From: Cryobacterium sp. SO2
GTDB taxonomy: Bacteria > Actinomycetota > Actinomycetes > Actinomycetales > Microbacteriaceae
NCBI RefSeq assembly: GCF_026151165.2
Contig: NZ_CP117849.1
Location: 558,001 to 622,000, forward strand
Direction of reading: 5' to 3'
Length of the DNA stretch: 64,000 nt
The notes under the pieces were generated by a model. It searched no databases. It saw nothing but the letters and a program-made list of their open reading frames with translations, and was not told the DNA's origin. Shown piece after piece: positions 8,818 through 16,637 of the stretch; within the stretch, counting starts at the first letter, position 1; each line of letters starts with the position of its first letter. Made by a program: the position numbers and the translations under genes.

Positions 8818-9170
8818 GTGTCCACATCGAGGCCACCGCGCTGCGGGCCCTCCTCACCCAGATGGGTGGGGACAACGAGATGCAACGACGCTTCGTCCAC
8901 GACTTCGTGCACCTCTGGCGCAGTCGCACCCAACGGCTGGAGACAGCCCTCGCGTTCCCGGATGCCGAAGAGGCGCACGTTGTGCTCCTGAGCATCCGCT
9001 CGAGCAGCACCATGGTCGGCGCCGTCACGGTGGAGGCCACCGCGGCGATGATGCACGACGCGCTGCGCGACGGCGACATCGCCGGGTCGGCCCGGCACAT
9101 CGGCCGCCTCAACGAGGTCGGCGAGAAGGCCTGCCACGACCTCGCGGTGATGTTCGCCCTCCAGCGCTAG
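8814..9170 (+). CDS. Hpt-like protein lacking the phosphorylatable histidine
   Basis: 118 residues starting at a GTG that overlaps the glycosyltransferase stop (GTGA). The helical sequence and the segment LLSIRSSSTMVGA match the Hpt consensus AHTLKGSSxxVGA, followed by EATAAMMHDALRDGDI, the usual second helix. The position of the phosphoryl-accepting His is Leu59; the only nearby His (His55) is one helical turn earlier. It therefore looks like a pseudo-Hpt that could bind a kinase or receiver domain without carrying phosphate, unless His55 substitutes. Tight translational coupling to the glycosyltransferase suggests stoichiometric production with it. Family assignment is moderately sure. Confidence 0.7.
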   Translation: MSVHIEATALRALLTQMGGDNEMQRRFVHDFVHLWRSRTQRLETALAFPDAEEAHVVLLSIRSSSTMVGAVTVEATAAMMHDALRDGDIAGSARHIGRLNEVGEKACHDLAVMFALQR

Positions 9171-9196
9171 CCGCCCCCGCCTCCCGCTGGGTTTCC

Positions 9197-9585
9197 GCTG
9201 GTCGAGCTTGTCGAGACCCCGTGACGTGCGTATGTGTCGCGAGTTCGGCTCGCCGGGTCTCGACGGGCTCGACCAGCGGAGGGGTCACCTCCCGCGCAGA
9301 TGGCCGCGACGTGCTTGCGGTTCGCCCCCACGTCGCTGGTCGAGCTTGCCGAGACCCCGTGACGTGCGTGTGTGTCGCGAGTTCGGCTCGCCGGGTCTCG
9401 ACGGGCTCGACCAGCGGAGGGGTCACCTCCCGCGCAGATCGCCGCGACGTGCCTGCGGTTCGAGCCCATCTCGCTGGTCGAGCTTGTCGAGACCCCGTGA
9501 CGTGCGCGCGTGTCGCGAGTTCGGCTCACCGGGTCTCGACAGGCTCGACCAGCGGAGGGGTCACCTCCCGCGCAGAAGGCCGCGC
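9197..9585. repeat. Three tandem 138-bp repeats carrying palindromic arms
   Basis: Units start at 9197, 9335 and 9473, exactly 138 bases apart, the third being incomplete. Each contains the arm GCTGGTCGAGCTTGTCGAGACC, a spacer CGTGACGTGCGTGTGTCGCGAG, and the inverted arm GGTCTCGACGGGCTCGACCAGC, so every unit can fold into a long hairpin. Together with flanks it fills the 488-base gap between the Hpt-like gene and the response regulator; no gene is supported in it. Confidence 0.9.
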
Positions 9586-9596
9586 TCAACGGCAAA

Positions 9597-9631
9597 CATC
9601 CGCCCCTCGTGATCGAAACGAAGGGCGGATG
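9597..9631. terminator. Hairpin between convergent genes
   Basis: CATCCGCCC (9597-9605) pairs with GGGCGGATG (9623-9631), with short T-rich stretches on either side (CTTTC to the right, and TTTG when read leftward). It lies between the end of the Hpt-like gene and the end of the leftward response regulator and may terminate both. Confidence 0.6.
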
Positions 9632-9658
9632 CTTTCAAATGAATCGGGGCGGCAGCGC

Positions 9659-10774
9659 CTAGTAGACCTCGCGGCCGGCCTCATCGGATGCGGCCAGCCG
9701 GTAGCCGACCCCGCGCACGGTCTCGAGCCAGCGCGGTGAGGTGAGGCTGTCACCGAGCTTGCGGCGCAGGTTGCTCAAGTGCGCCTCCACGGCCCGCTTG
9801 TCGGCCTCGTTCACGTAATACGAGGTCACATAGCTCTCGCCGCGCAGGAGCAGGGCCAGGTCGGCCTTGGAGCGCACCCGACGCTTGGACTCGAGCAGCG
9901 CGGCCAGCAGGTCGAATTCCGTGCGGGTGAGGTCGAGCTCGGTGGACCCGAGCACGGCCAGGCGCATGTCGTTGCTCAACCGCAGACCGTTGTGTTCCAT
10001 CCAGTCCTCGGCGCGTCCATCGCCGTAGGCCGAGTCGGATGGCTCGGCGGTGGCGACCGGCATGGGTACCGTTACCGAGACCGGCACGGAGGAGAGCGCG
10101 GGGATTCCGTCGATGTTGACGGCCGGGGTGGCCGGCACATACGGCGGGATGTAAACGGGCTCCACCGCGGCCGGCGCGACCGGAGCTGCTGCGGGTGCCT
10201 CGACCGGCGGGGCTGCCACGGCCTCGGGCGCAACCTGGGCCACGGGAACCGGAGCAACGGGTGCCGGGGCAACGGGCGCAAGGGCGACAGGCGCGGCCGC
10301 AACCGGCGCGGGCGCTGGGGGAGCGGCATAAACAGCGGGCGCCGCGGCCGGCTCGGTCGCCGGCTCGAAGTCGGGCTCGCCGGACAGCGGCATCCGCGGG
10401 CGACGCAGCATGGCGTCGATGCGGGCGCGCAGTTCGCGCGGCCGGAACGGCTTGGTGAGGTAGTCGTCCGCGCCGGCCTCGAGGCCCTGCAGGGTGTCGA
10501 TCTCCTCGTCGCGTGCGGTCAGCATCACCAGGTACGTGGAGCTGAAGGCTCGGATGCGCTTGGCGGTTTCGAAACCGTCCATGCCGGGCATGCTCACATC
10601 GAGCGTGGTCACAATGGGGTCGTACGCGCGCACAGCGCGCACCCCATCGAGGCCGTTACTCGTGGCAATGGCGTCGAATCCGGCCTGTGTGAGCACCGCT
10701 TCGAGCAAATGGCGGATGTCGGCATCGTCTTCGATGATCACCGCGACCCTACGTGTTTCTCCAGACGCTGACAT
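9659..10774 (-). CDS. OmpR/PhoB-type response regulator with a long Pro/Ala linker
   Basis: 371 residues from the ATG at 10774. The receiver domain has the acidic pair in VIIEDDADIR, the phospho-acceptor Asp59 in LDVSMPGMDG and Lys in YLTKPFRPRE. The C-terminal winged helix carries LTRTEFDLLAALLE and RWLETVRGVGYRL, typical of DNA-binding OmpR members. The two domains are separated by about 120 residues of low-complexity Pro/Ala/Val (repeats such as APVAPAPVAPVPVA), far longer than the usual short linker, which makes the protein about 130 residues longer than the family norm. It lies 47 nt downstream of the GH6 gene on the same strand and may be read with it. A likely partner is the orphan kinase at 3612, by proximity only. 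Confidence 0.9.
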   Translation of the reverse strand: MSASGETRRVAVIIEDDADIRHLLEAVLTQAGFDAIATSNGLDGVRAVRAYDPIVTTLDVSMPGMDGFETAKRIRAFSSTYLVMLTARDEEIDTLQGLEAGADDYLTKPFRPRELRARIDAMLRRPRMPLSGEPDFEPATEPAAAPAVYAAPPAPAPVAAAPVALAPVAPAPVAPVPVAQVAPEAVAAPPVEAPAAAPVAPAAVEPVYIPPYVPATPAVNIDGIPALSSVPVSVTVPMPVATAEPSDSAYGDGRAEDWMEHNGLRLSNDMRLAVLGSTELDLTRTEFDLLAALLESKRRVRSKADLALLLRGESYVTSYYVNEADKRAVEAHLSNLRRKLGDSLTSPRWLETVRGVGYRLAASDEAGREVY

Positions 10775-10821
10775 ACCTGAGCATCTTACGGGATCTGTGT
10801 ATCCGCTGCGTAAACGGTGTG

Positions 10822-11823
10822 TTACCAGCCGGCTGAGGCGGCAAGCTGTAGTGCGCGCTCTTCCCACCACTCGCCGGCCTTGGGGCCGTTGTTGCAGGTG
10901 CCGTCGCTCTCGCCCGGCTCCTTGATCCATAGGTTGGCGTCGCGCAGGCCGCCGTCGGTGGTGACCTCGGCGGTCGTGCCCAGCGCGCGGCCGGGCGGGT
11001 TGCACCAGTCGCCGTTGCTGCCCACCCCGTTGCGGGAGGTGTCGACGATGAAGTGCGCACCGTTGGTGAGAGCGGAGACGGCCTCGCCGAACGCCTGCTC
11101 GGCGGGGGAGTCGTTGTAGTTGGAGACGTTGGTGGCGAAGCCGCGCACGTTCTGCACGCCCACCTGGTTGAGCAGGTCGGCCACGACCGCGGGCTTCAGC
11201 CAGTCGGAGTGGCCGGCGTCGAGGTACACGGTGGCGATGGTGTTCGAGAAGGTGGCGATGTCGCCCTGGATCTGCGTCACGCGCTCGGCCACGTTGCCGC
11301 ACTCCTGGGCCAGCGCCAGGGCATCCGGCTCGAGAATCACGACGGAGGGCCGGCTGGACAAGGCCGAGGCGATCGACGAGACCCAGGCCTCGTACTCCCC
11401 GGCGGGCAGCCCGCCGGCGGAGTACTGCTTGCAGTCGCGGTCGGGGATGCCGTAGATCACGAACACGGGCATCTGGCCGGCGTCTTTCGCCGCATCCGCT
11501 ATCGCGGCCACGTCGGCCTCGACGGTGTCGGCCGGAAACTTCTCCGGCAGCAACCAGATCGCGGATGGCTGCTCGGCGAGCTTGGCCAGCGTGGCGGTGT
11601 CCTCGGCGCCGGGGGCGTCCTTCGCTGCGGCGGCCGCGGCCACGTTGGCGGTGGAGGCCGGGTTGTTGTAGAAGGAGACCCCGGCGAGGGGGTTGTCGGT
11701 GGTGCTGGCGGGCGCGACGGCCACCATGGCATAAGAACCGACGAAGAGGCCGAGTACAACGATGGGCGCGGCTAGGGCGATCATGCCCAGGGAGAGGCCC
11801 AAACGGCGTCCAGTGGAGTCCAT
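10822..11823 (-). CDS. Glycoside hydrolase family 6 endoglucanase, membrane-anchored
   Basis: 333 residues: a short basic N-terminus, one hydrophobic segment (about residues 12-36) acting as signal or anchor, then a GH6 catalytic domain of about 290 residues. Recognisable family blocks are YGIPDRDC (general-acid region), ILEPDALA, YLDAGHSDWL, GFATNVSNYN, VDTSRNG, WCNPPGRALG and LWIKEPGESDG. GH6 enzymes invert and cleave beta-1,4-glucan. There is no carbohydrate-binding module, unlike secreted nutritional cellulases, so a housekeeping role at the cell surface is more likely, as with the GH6 protein encoded beside the cslA/glxA synthase genes of Streptomyces. It sits close to a GT2 synthase and c-di-GMP genes, which supports processing of a self-made beta-glucan. 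Confidence 0.9.
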   Translation of the reverse strand: MDSTGRRLGLSLGMIALAAPIVVLGLFVGSYAMVAVAPASTTDNPLAGVSFYNNPASTANVAAAAAAKDAPGAEDTATLAKLAEQPSAIWLLPEKFPADTVEADVAAIADAAKDAGQMPVFVIYGIPDRDCKQYSAGGLPAGEYEAWVSSIASALSSRPSVVILEPDALALAQECGNVAERVTQIQGDIATFSNTIATVYLDAGHSDWLKPAVVADLLNQVGVQNVRGFATNVSNYNDSPAEQAFGEAVSALTNGAHFIVDTSRNGVGSNGDWCNPPGRALGTTAEVTTDGGLRDANLWIKEPGESDGTCNNGPKAGEWWEERALQLAASAGW

Positions 11824-11891
11824 TTGGCTACCTTATACTGGCGAGCTGTCGGGTGGCCTCACCGTCCGGCGGAGCAGCCGGTGGCGCGGGT

Positions 11892-11903
11892 TAGACTCTG
11901 AGC
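11892..11903 (+). promoter_or_regulatory. -10 box for leaderless mqo
   Basis: TAGACT at 11892-11897 is 6 nt from the GTG start at 11904, placing the expected transcript start on the start codon. No ribosome-binding site precedes the GTG. Confidence 0.5.
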
Positions 11904-13382
11904 GTGAATTTACAACCGAAGGTCGATGTCGCCCTGATCGGTGGGGGCATCATGAGCGCCACTCTCGCCACCCTGCTCAGCGAATTGCAGCCAGACTGGA
12001 ACATCCAGGTCTACGAGCGCCTGGGCGAGCTCGCCCAGGAGAGTTCGAACCCGTGGAACAACGCCGGAACCGGCCATGCCGCGCTTTGCGAGCTCAACTA
12101 CATGCCGCAGGCGCCCGACGGCTCCGTCACGCCGGAGAAGGCCGTGGCCATCAACGAGCAGTTCCAGATCAGCCGCCAGCTCTGGGCGCACCTGGTGGAG
12201 ACCGGCGTGTTGCCCGAGCCGGAGAAGTTCATCAACTCCACCCCGCACATGACCTTCGTGCACGGCGCCTCCAACGTGGACTACCTGCGCAAGCGCCGTG
12301 ACGCTCTCGCCGACCAGCCGCTGTTCGCCGGCCTCGAATACAGCGAGGACCCGGCCGTGATCGGTCAGTGGACGCCGCTGCTCACCAAGAAGCGCGCCGC
12401 CAAGCAGAAGATCGCCGCCACCCGCATCGCCTCCGGCACCGACGTGGACTTCGGCGCCGTCACCCGCTACCTCTTCGACTCGCTCAAGAAGCGTGGCGTG
12501 GATGTGCACGTCAACCAGCAGGTCACCTCCCTCAAGCAGCTCGAGGACGGCTCCTGGCGGCTCAAGCTGCTCAGCCTGGTGGGCCGGTACACCAACACGG
12601 TCGAGGCCAAGTTCGTCTTCGTCGGCGCCGGCGGCGGAGCCCTCGCGCTGCTGCAGAAGAGCGGCATCCCCGAGATCAAGGGCTTCGGCGGTTTCCCGAT
12701 CAGCGGCCAGTTCCTGCGCACCTCCAACCCGGCGATCGTGGCCCAGCACCAGGCCAAGGTCTACGGCAAGGCCGCCGTGGGGGCCCCGCCGATGTCGGTG
12801 CCGCACCTCGACACCCGGGTAGTGGATGGCGAGACTTCACTTTTGTTCGGCCCGTTCGCCGGCTTCAGCCCCAAGTTCCTCAAGCGCAGCACCTGGTTCG
12901 ACCTGCCGTTCTCGGTGCGCCCGCACAACCTGGTGCCGATGCTCGCCGTGGCGAAGAACAACTTCGGCCTGATGAAGTACCTGATCGGCGAGGTCTTCGC
13001 CTCGCGAAAGGCCAAGCTCGACGCGCTGCGCGAGTTCATGCCCACCGCCCAGGCCAAGGACTGGGAGCTGATCACCGCCGGGCAGCGCGTGCAGGTGATG
13101 AAGAAGGACGCCAAGGCCGGCGGCGTGCTGCAGTTCGGCACCGAGGTCATCACCTCCGCCGACGGCAGCATCGCGGGCTTGCTCGGGGCGTCACCCGGAG
13201 CATCCACCGCGGCGCCGATCATGGTCGACCTGTTGCAGCGCTGTTTCCCGGGGGAGTACTCCCGTTGGGAGCCGCGCCTGCGCGAGATGATCCCCAGCCT
13301 GGGCACCAAGCTCAGCGACGACCCCGCCGCTGCGGCCGCCTCCCTGGCCGCCACCGCAGCGACTCTGCACCTCACGGCCTAG
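11904..13382 (+). CDS. mqo: Malate:quinone oxidoreductase
   Basis: Peripheral membrane FAD enzyme that oxidises malate to oxaloacetate and passes electrons to menaquinone, the TCA-cycle step that in many actinobacteria replaces or supplements malate dehydrogenase. The 492-residue length is typical. It starts with the dinucleotide-binding motif VALIGGGIMSATLATLL, followed by family blocks SSNPWNNAGTGHAALCELNY, FVFVGAGGGALALLQKSGIPE and GFPISGQFLR, and ends with LLGASPGASTAAPIMVDLL. The GTG start is supported by the -10 box placed for leaderless expression. It is transcribed alone and divergent from the GH6 gene, with a palindromic repeat just after its stop. Confidence 0.96.
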   Translation: MNLQPKVDVALIGGGIMSATLATLLSELQPDWNIQVYERLGELAQESSNPWNNAGTGHAALCELNYMPQAPDGSVTPEKAVAINEQFQISRQLWAHLVETGVLPEPEKFINSTPHMTFVHGASNVDYLRKRRDALADQPLFAGLEYSEDPAVIGQWTPLLTKKRAAKQKIAATRIASGTDVDFGAVTRYLFDSLKKRGVDVHVNQQVTSLKQLEDGSWRLKLLSLVGRYTNTVEAKFVFVGAGGGALALLQKSGIPEIKGFGGFPISGQFLRTSNPAIVAQHQAKVYGKAAVGAPPMSVPHLDTRVVDGETSLLFGPFAGFSPKFLKRSTWFDLPFSVRPHNLVPMLAVAKNNFGLMKYLIGEVFASRKAKLDALREFMPTAQAKDWELITAGQRVQVMKKDAKAGGVLQFGTEVITSADGSIAGLLGASPGASTAAPIMVDLLQRCFPGEYSRWEPRLREMIPSLGTKLSDDPAAAAASLAATAATLHLTA

Positions 13383-13391
13383 GTCGCATCC

Positions 13392-13445
13392 GCTGGTCGG
13401 GCCTGTCGAGACCTCGCGACAGGATCTCGACAAGCTCGATCAGCG
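13392..13445. repeat. Palindromic repeat (GCTGGTCG family) after mqo
   Basis: GCTGGTCGGGCCTGTCGAGACC (13392-13413 as a unit of that family) is followed by the inverted arm GATCTCGACAAGCTCGATCAGCG (13423-13445). The two arms can form a hairpin of about 20 bp and may serve as the mqo terminator. Confidence 0.8.
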
Positions 13446-13525
13446 AGTGGTCGGAATACTCAGCCGCGCTCGGAGCTTTCGTTCAGGGTGACCTCTAGAA
13501 ACGACACCCGGGCCCTGGCCATCCG

Positions 13526-14959
13526 ATGAGTGTCGACAGGAGGGATGTCGGCTTCCGCTCCGAGCGCGGGCCCATCCTGATCGCCCTCATGTTGACGACC
13601 GGGCTGGTCGCCATCGAGTCGACGATCCTCGCCACCGCGGTGCCCTCCATCGTGAAGGACCTCGGCGGTTTCTCGCAGTTCCCGTGGCTGTTCTCCATCT
13701 ACCTGCTCGCCCAGGCCGTGTCCGTGCCGGTGTACGCGAAGCTGTCCGATGTCATCGGACGCAAGCCGATCCTCCTGTTCGGCATCGGCATCTTCCTGCT
13801 CGGCTCGATCCTGTGCGGGTTCGCCTGGAGCATGCCTGCCCTCATCGCGTTCCGCGCCGTGCAGGGCCTGGGCGCCGGCGCCATCATGCCGATGTCGGTC
13901 ACCATCGCCGGCGACATCTACACGGTGGCCGAACGCGCCAAGACCCAGGGTTACCTCGCCAGCGTGTGGGCGGTGTCCTCCGTCGTCGGGCCCACCCTCG
14001 GCGGGCTCTTCGCCGAATTCTCGACGTGGCGCTGGATCTTCTTCATCAACATCCCGCTGTGCCTCATTGCGGCATGGATGCTGCTGCGCACGTTCCACGA
14101 AACCGTCCAGCACCGCCAGCACAAGGTCGACTACCTCGGCGCCACCCTGCTGATGCTCGCGCTGAGCGCCCTCCTCCTGGCCGTGCTCGAAGGCGGACAG
14201 TCCTGGGCGTGGGACTCGCTGCAGAGCATCGGCGCCTTCACCCTCGGCGGGCTGCTGCTGGTCGCCTTCGTGTTCGCCGAGCGCCGGGCGGCCGAACCCG
14301 TGCTCCCCATGTGGATCTTCTCGCGGCGAGTGGTGCTCACGAGTTCGCTGATCGGGCTGGGTGTCGGCGCGATCATGCTGGGTTTGACCTCGTTCGTGCC
14401 GACCTACCTCGAGGGTGCGCTCGGGGCCACCCCCATCCTCGGCGGCCTCGCCGTCGCGGCCCTCACCATCGGCTGGCCGATCTCGGCCTCACAATCGGGA
14501 CGGCTCTACCTGCGCATCGGCTTCCGCACCACAGTGCTCATCGGCATGGCGATCACCGTGCTCGGCACGGCTGTGCTGGCCATTACCGCGTCAACGCCAT
14601 CCGTCGTCACCGTTGCGCTGTCCTGCTTCGTGATCGGCCTCGGCCTCGGTCTGGTGGCCACGCCGTCGATGATCGCCGCGCAGTCGAGCGTCGGCTGGGA
14701 CGAACGCGGGGTCGTCACCGGAACCAGCATGTTCGCGAGGTCGATCGGCAGCGCCGTCGGCGTGGCGATCTTCGGCGCCGTCGCCAACGCCATCTACGCG
14801 CTGCCCGGCAACCAGAGCCACGACCCCGCGGCGATCACGGCCGCCTCCTCCGCCGTGTTCCTCGCCCTGGTGATCACCGCGGTGGCCACCGTCGCGGCGG
14901 CCTTCTACATGCCCCGCACCAAGCCGCTCGGGCTGGAGTCCGTGCCTATCACCCCGTAG
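13526..14959 (+). CDS. MFS drug exporter, DHA2 (EmrB/QacA) type
   Basis: 477-residue membrane protein with about 14 hydrophobic segments, the pattern of the DHA2 family of proton-coupled multidrug exporters. Motif A is KLSDVIGRKP between segments 2 and 3, motif C is SVVGPTLGGLF in segment 5, and the motif D region reads TTGLVAIESTILATAVPSI near the N-terminus. The ATG at 13526 is chosen because the hydrophobic part begins about 17 residues later; a good ribosome-binding site is not obvious. It stands alone between mqo and a repeat-rich gap. Substrate cannot be inferred. Confidence 0.9.
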   Translation: MSVDRRDVGFRSERGPILIALMLTTGLVAIESTILATAVPSIVKDLGGFSQFPWLFSIYLLAQAVSVPVYAKLSDVIGRKPILLFGIGIFLLGSILCGFAWSMPALIAFRAVQGLGAGAIMPMSVTIAGDIYTVAERAKTQGYLASVWAVSSVVGPTLGGLFAEFSTWRWIFFINIPLCLIAAWMLLRTFHETVQHRQHKVDYLGATLLMLALSALLLAVLEGGQSWAWDSLQSIGAFTLGGLLLVAFVFAERRAAEPVLPMWIFSRRVVLTSSLIGLGVGAIMLGLTSFVPTYLEGALGATPILGGLAVAALTIGWPISASQSGRLYLRIGFRTTVLIGMAITVLGTAVLAITASTPSVVTVALSCFVIGLGLGLVATPSMIAAQSSVGWDERGVVTGTSMFARSIGSAVGVAIFGAVANAIYALPGNQSHDPAAITAASSAVFLALVITAVATVAAAFYMPRTKPLGLESVPITP

Positions 14960-15026
14960 CTCAAGCCCCGCGGCTACCGCCCGTAGCTCCCGCCCTAGCT
15001 CCCGGCCGTAGCTCCCGCCCCGCCGA

Positions 15027-15168
15027 GACTGGCCCATTTTCGCTAGTTCTCACCCCTCCCGCACTAGCGATTCTGGGCCAGTCATCGTTGCGCCCCGCGC
15101 GCTACCCCGGGACTGGCCCATTTTCGCTAGTTGAGTGGGCCCGGGCACTAGCAAATCCGGGCCACTCC
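15027..15168. repeat. Two palindromic repeat units (ACTGGCCCATTTTCGCTAGTT family)
   Basis: Unit 1 (15027-15083) begins GACTGGCCCATTTTCGCTAG and ends with the inverse CTAGCGATTCTGGGCCAGTC, forming a hairpin with near-perfect arms. Unit 2 (15111-15168) has the same left arm and a more diverged right arm CACTAGCAAATCCGGGCCACT. They occupy the first part of the 460-base gap after the MFS gene. Confidence 0.8.
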
Positions 15169-15417
15169 AGCCGTTCCTGCCCACCGTGCTCGTCCCTACT
15201 CGCAGTAGCGCGGGTGCCGCGCCGTTGCGCGGGTGGCGCGCCATCGGCACCGGCGGCCCAAACGAGCTGCGCGGGTCAGGCGCCGCAACGCGGGTGGCGC
15301 GCCACCCGCGAAGCGGCGCCTTGCCCGCGCACCGCGCCCAGTGACCCCAGCCCCGGTGCACCAGCTCACCCACCCGCCACAAATCACGGATGCCCACCCC
15401 GCCCACTTGCATCCCAC
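15169..15417. other. Non-coding GC-rich gap with palindromes
   Basis: No gene is supported here. The segment contains GC-rich short repeats of GCGGGTGGCGCGCC type, including a perfect 22-base palindrome at 15289-15310 (CGCGGGTGGCG and its complement). It may be another diverged palindromic element. Confidence 0.5.
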
Positions 15418-15433
15418 TAGAACGTGTGTTCGA
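15418..15433. promoter_or_regulatory. LexA (SOS) box upstream of the radical SAM gene
   Basis: TAGAACGTGTGTTCGA differs at one position from the mycobacterial SOS box TCGAAC-N4-GTTCGA, and 13 of 14 positions fit the Gram-positive consensus CGAACRNRYGTTYG. It lies 8 nt before the ATG at 15442, where bound LexA would block transcription. Genes of the Rv2578c type are, from memory, reported in mycobacterial LexA regulons. Confidence 0.65.
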
Positions 15434-15441
15434 ATTGGTGC

Positions 15442-16539
15442 ATGCGCTGGAGTGAACAGGAACTGACAACCGAGCAGGCCGGGGCACTCCCCGGACTGGC
15501 CCGGCTGAACAACCTCGTGCGCAGCGTGCGCACCCCCGAGTTCGACGGCATCACCTTCCACGAGGTGCTCGCCAAGTCCGCGCTCAACCGGGTGCCCGGC
15601 CAAAGCGCCATGCCCTTCGGCTGGACCATCAACCCCTACCGCGGCTGCTCCCATGCCTGCACCTATTGCTTTGCCCGCCCCACCCACAACTACCTCGACC
15701 TCGACGCCGGCAAGGACTTCGACAACGAGATCATCGTCAAGGTCAACGTGGCCGAGATCCTCCGCAAGGAGCTCGGCAAACCCACCTGGGGCAAGCATCC
15801 GGTGGCGCTGGGCACCAACACCGACCCGTACCAGCGGGCCGAGGGTCGCTACCGGCTGATGCCCGGCATCATCGCCGCGCTAGCCGACTCCGGCACCCCG
15901 TTCTCGATCCTCACCAAGGGCACGCTGCTGCGCCGCGACCTCGATCTGCTCGTGGAGGCCAGCCAACAGGTCCCCGTCGACCTCGCGATGTCGATCGCCA
16001 TTTACGACGACGAGCTGCAGCAGGCGGTCGAGCCCGGCACCCCGAGCACCAAGGCCCGCCTGGCCACGGTCACCGCCATCCGAAACAAGGGCCTGGACTG
16101 CTCGGTGTTCCTGATGCCGATCCTGCCCTTCCTCACCGACACCCGCGCCCACCTCGACGAGGCCATGCGCCAGGCCAAAGCCGCCGGCGCCACCGGGGTG
16201 CTCTACAGCGCGCTGTACCTCAAGCCCGGGGTCAAGGAGTGGTACTTCCAGTGGCTCGAACACGACCACCCCGAGCTGCTGCCCCGCTACCGGGAGATGT
16301 TCAAACGCGGCAGTTACGCCCCCAAGGAGTACCGCCAGTGGCTGGCCGGCCGCATCCAGCCGCTCATGCGCGCGCACGGCCTCAGCCACCGCCGCGAAGA
16401 CCCCGCCACCGGCGGCATCCTCTCCACGGCGCTCACCGATCCACCCGGCACCGCCACCCCTACCGGCACTGATGCGCCGCCCGCCGGTTCCCTCATCGCG
16501 GCCGAGCTGCCTCCCGAACTCACCCCCACCCTGTTTTGA
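15442..16539 (+). CDS. Rv2578c-type radical SAM protein (SplB-like)
   Basis: 365 residues from the ATG at 15442. An in-frame GTG at 15424 would add six residues but lies inside the SOS box, so the ATG is preferred. The radical SAM cluster motif is CSHACTYC (Cys69, Cys73, Cys76), preceded by WTINPYRGC and followed by FARPTHNYLDLDAGKDFDNE, the hallmark of this actinobacterial family. Later blocks are ALGTNTDPYQRAEGRYRLMP and FSILTKGTLLRRDLDLL. The family is related to spore photoproduct lyase-like enzymes, but its substrate is not established. The LexA-type operator suggests induction by DNA damage and hence a repair-linked role, which is inference. Confidence 0.88.
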   Translation: MRWSEQELTTEQAGALPGLARLNNLVRSVRTPEFDGITFHEVLAKSALNRVPGQSAMPFGWTINPYRGCSHACTYCFARPTHNYLDLDAGKDFDNEIIVKVNVAEILRKELGKPTWGKHPVALGTNTDPYQRAEGRYRLMPGIIAALADSGTPFSILTKGTLLRRDLDLLVEASQQVPVDLAMSIAIYDDELQQAVEPGTPSTKARLATVTAIRNKGLDCSVFLMPILPFLTDTRAHLDEAMRQAKAAGATGVLYSALYLKPGVKEWYFQWLEHDHPELLPRYREMFKRGSYAPKEYRQWLAGRIQPLMRAHGLSHRREDPATGGILSTALTDPPGTATPTGTDAPPAGSLIAAELPPELTPTLF

Positions 16540-16590
16540 GTCGCACCCCTACCCGCGTCCCCGCCGCGGGCCGTGCCGCCCGGTCTGGTC

Positions 16591-16637
16591 TCGCGGCCCG
16601 TGATAAGACCCGCGGCACGTGTTCCAACGCGTGCCGC
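16591..16637. repeat. Palindromic repeat family B, copy 2
   Basis: GCGGCACG (16612-16619) and CGTGCCGC (16630-16637) form the same hairpin as at 6599-6624, and the flanking TCGCGGCCCGTGATAAGACC resembles the flank of copy 1. It lies in the 297-base gap before the sensor kinase gene, in which no other feature is evident. Confidence 0.65.

Noticed and set aside
9197..9585. Regular repeats considered as a CRISPR array
   Set aside because: Units are 138 bases, contain long inverted arms, and lack short direct repeats separated by unique spacers; no cas gene is present.
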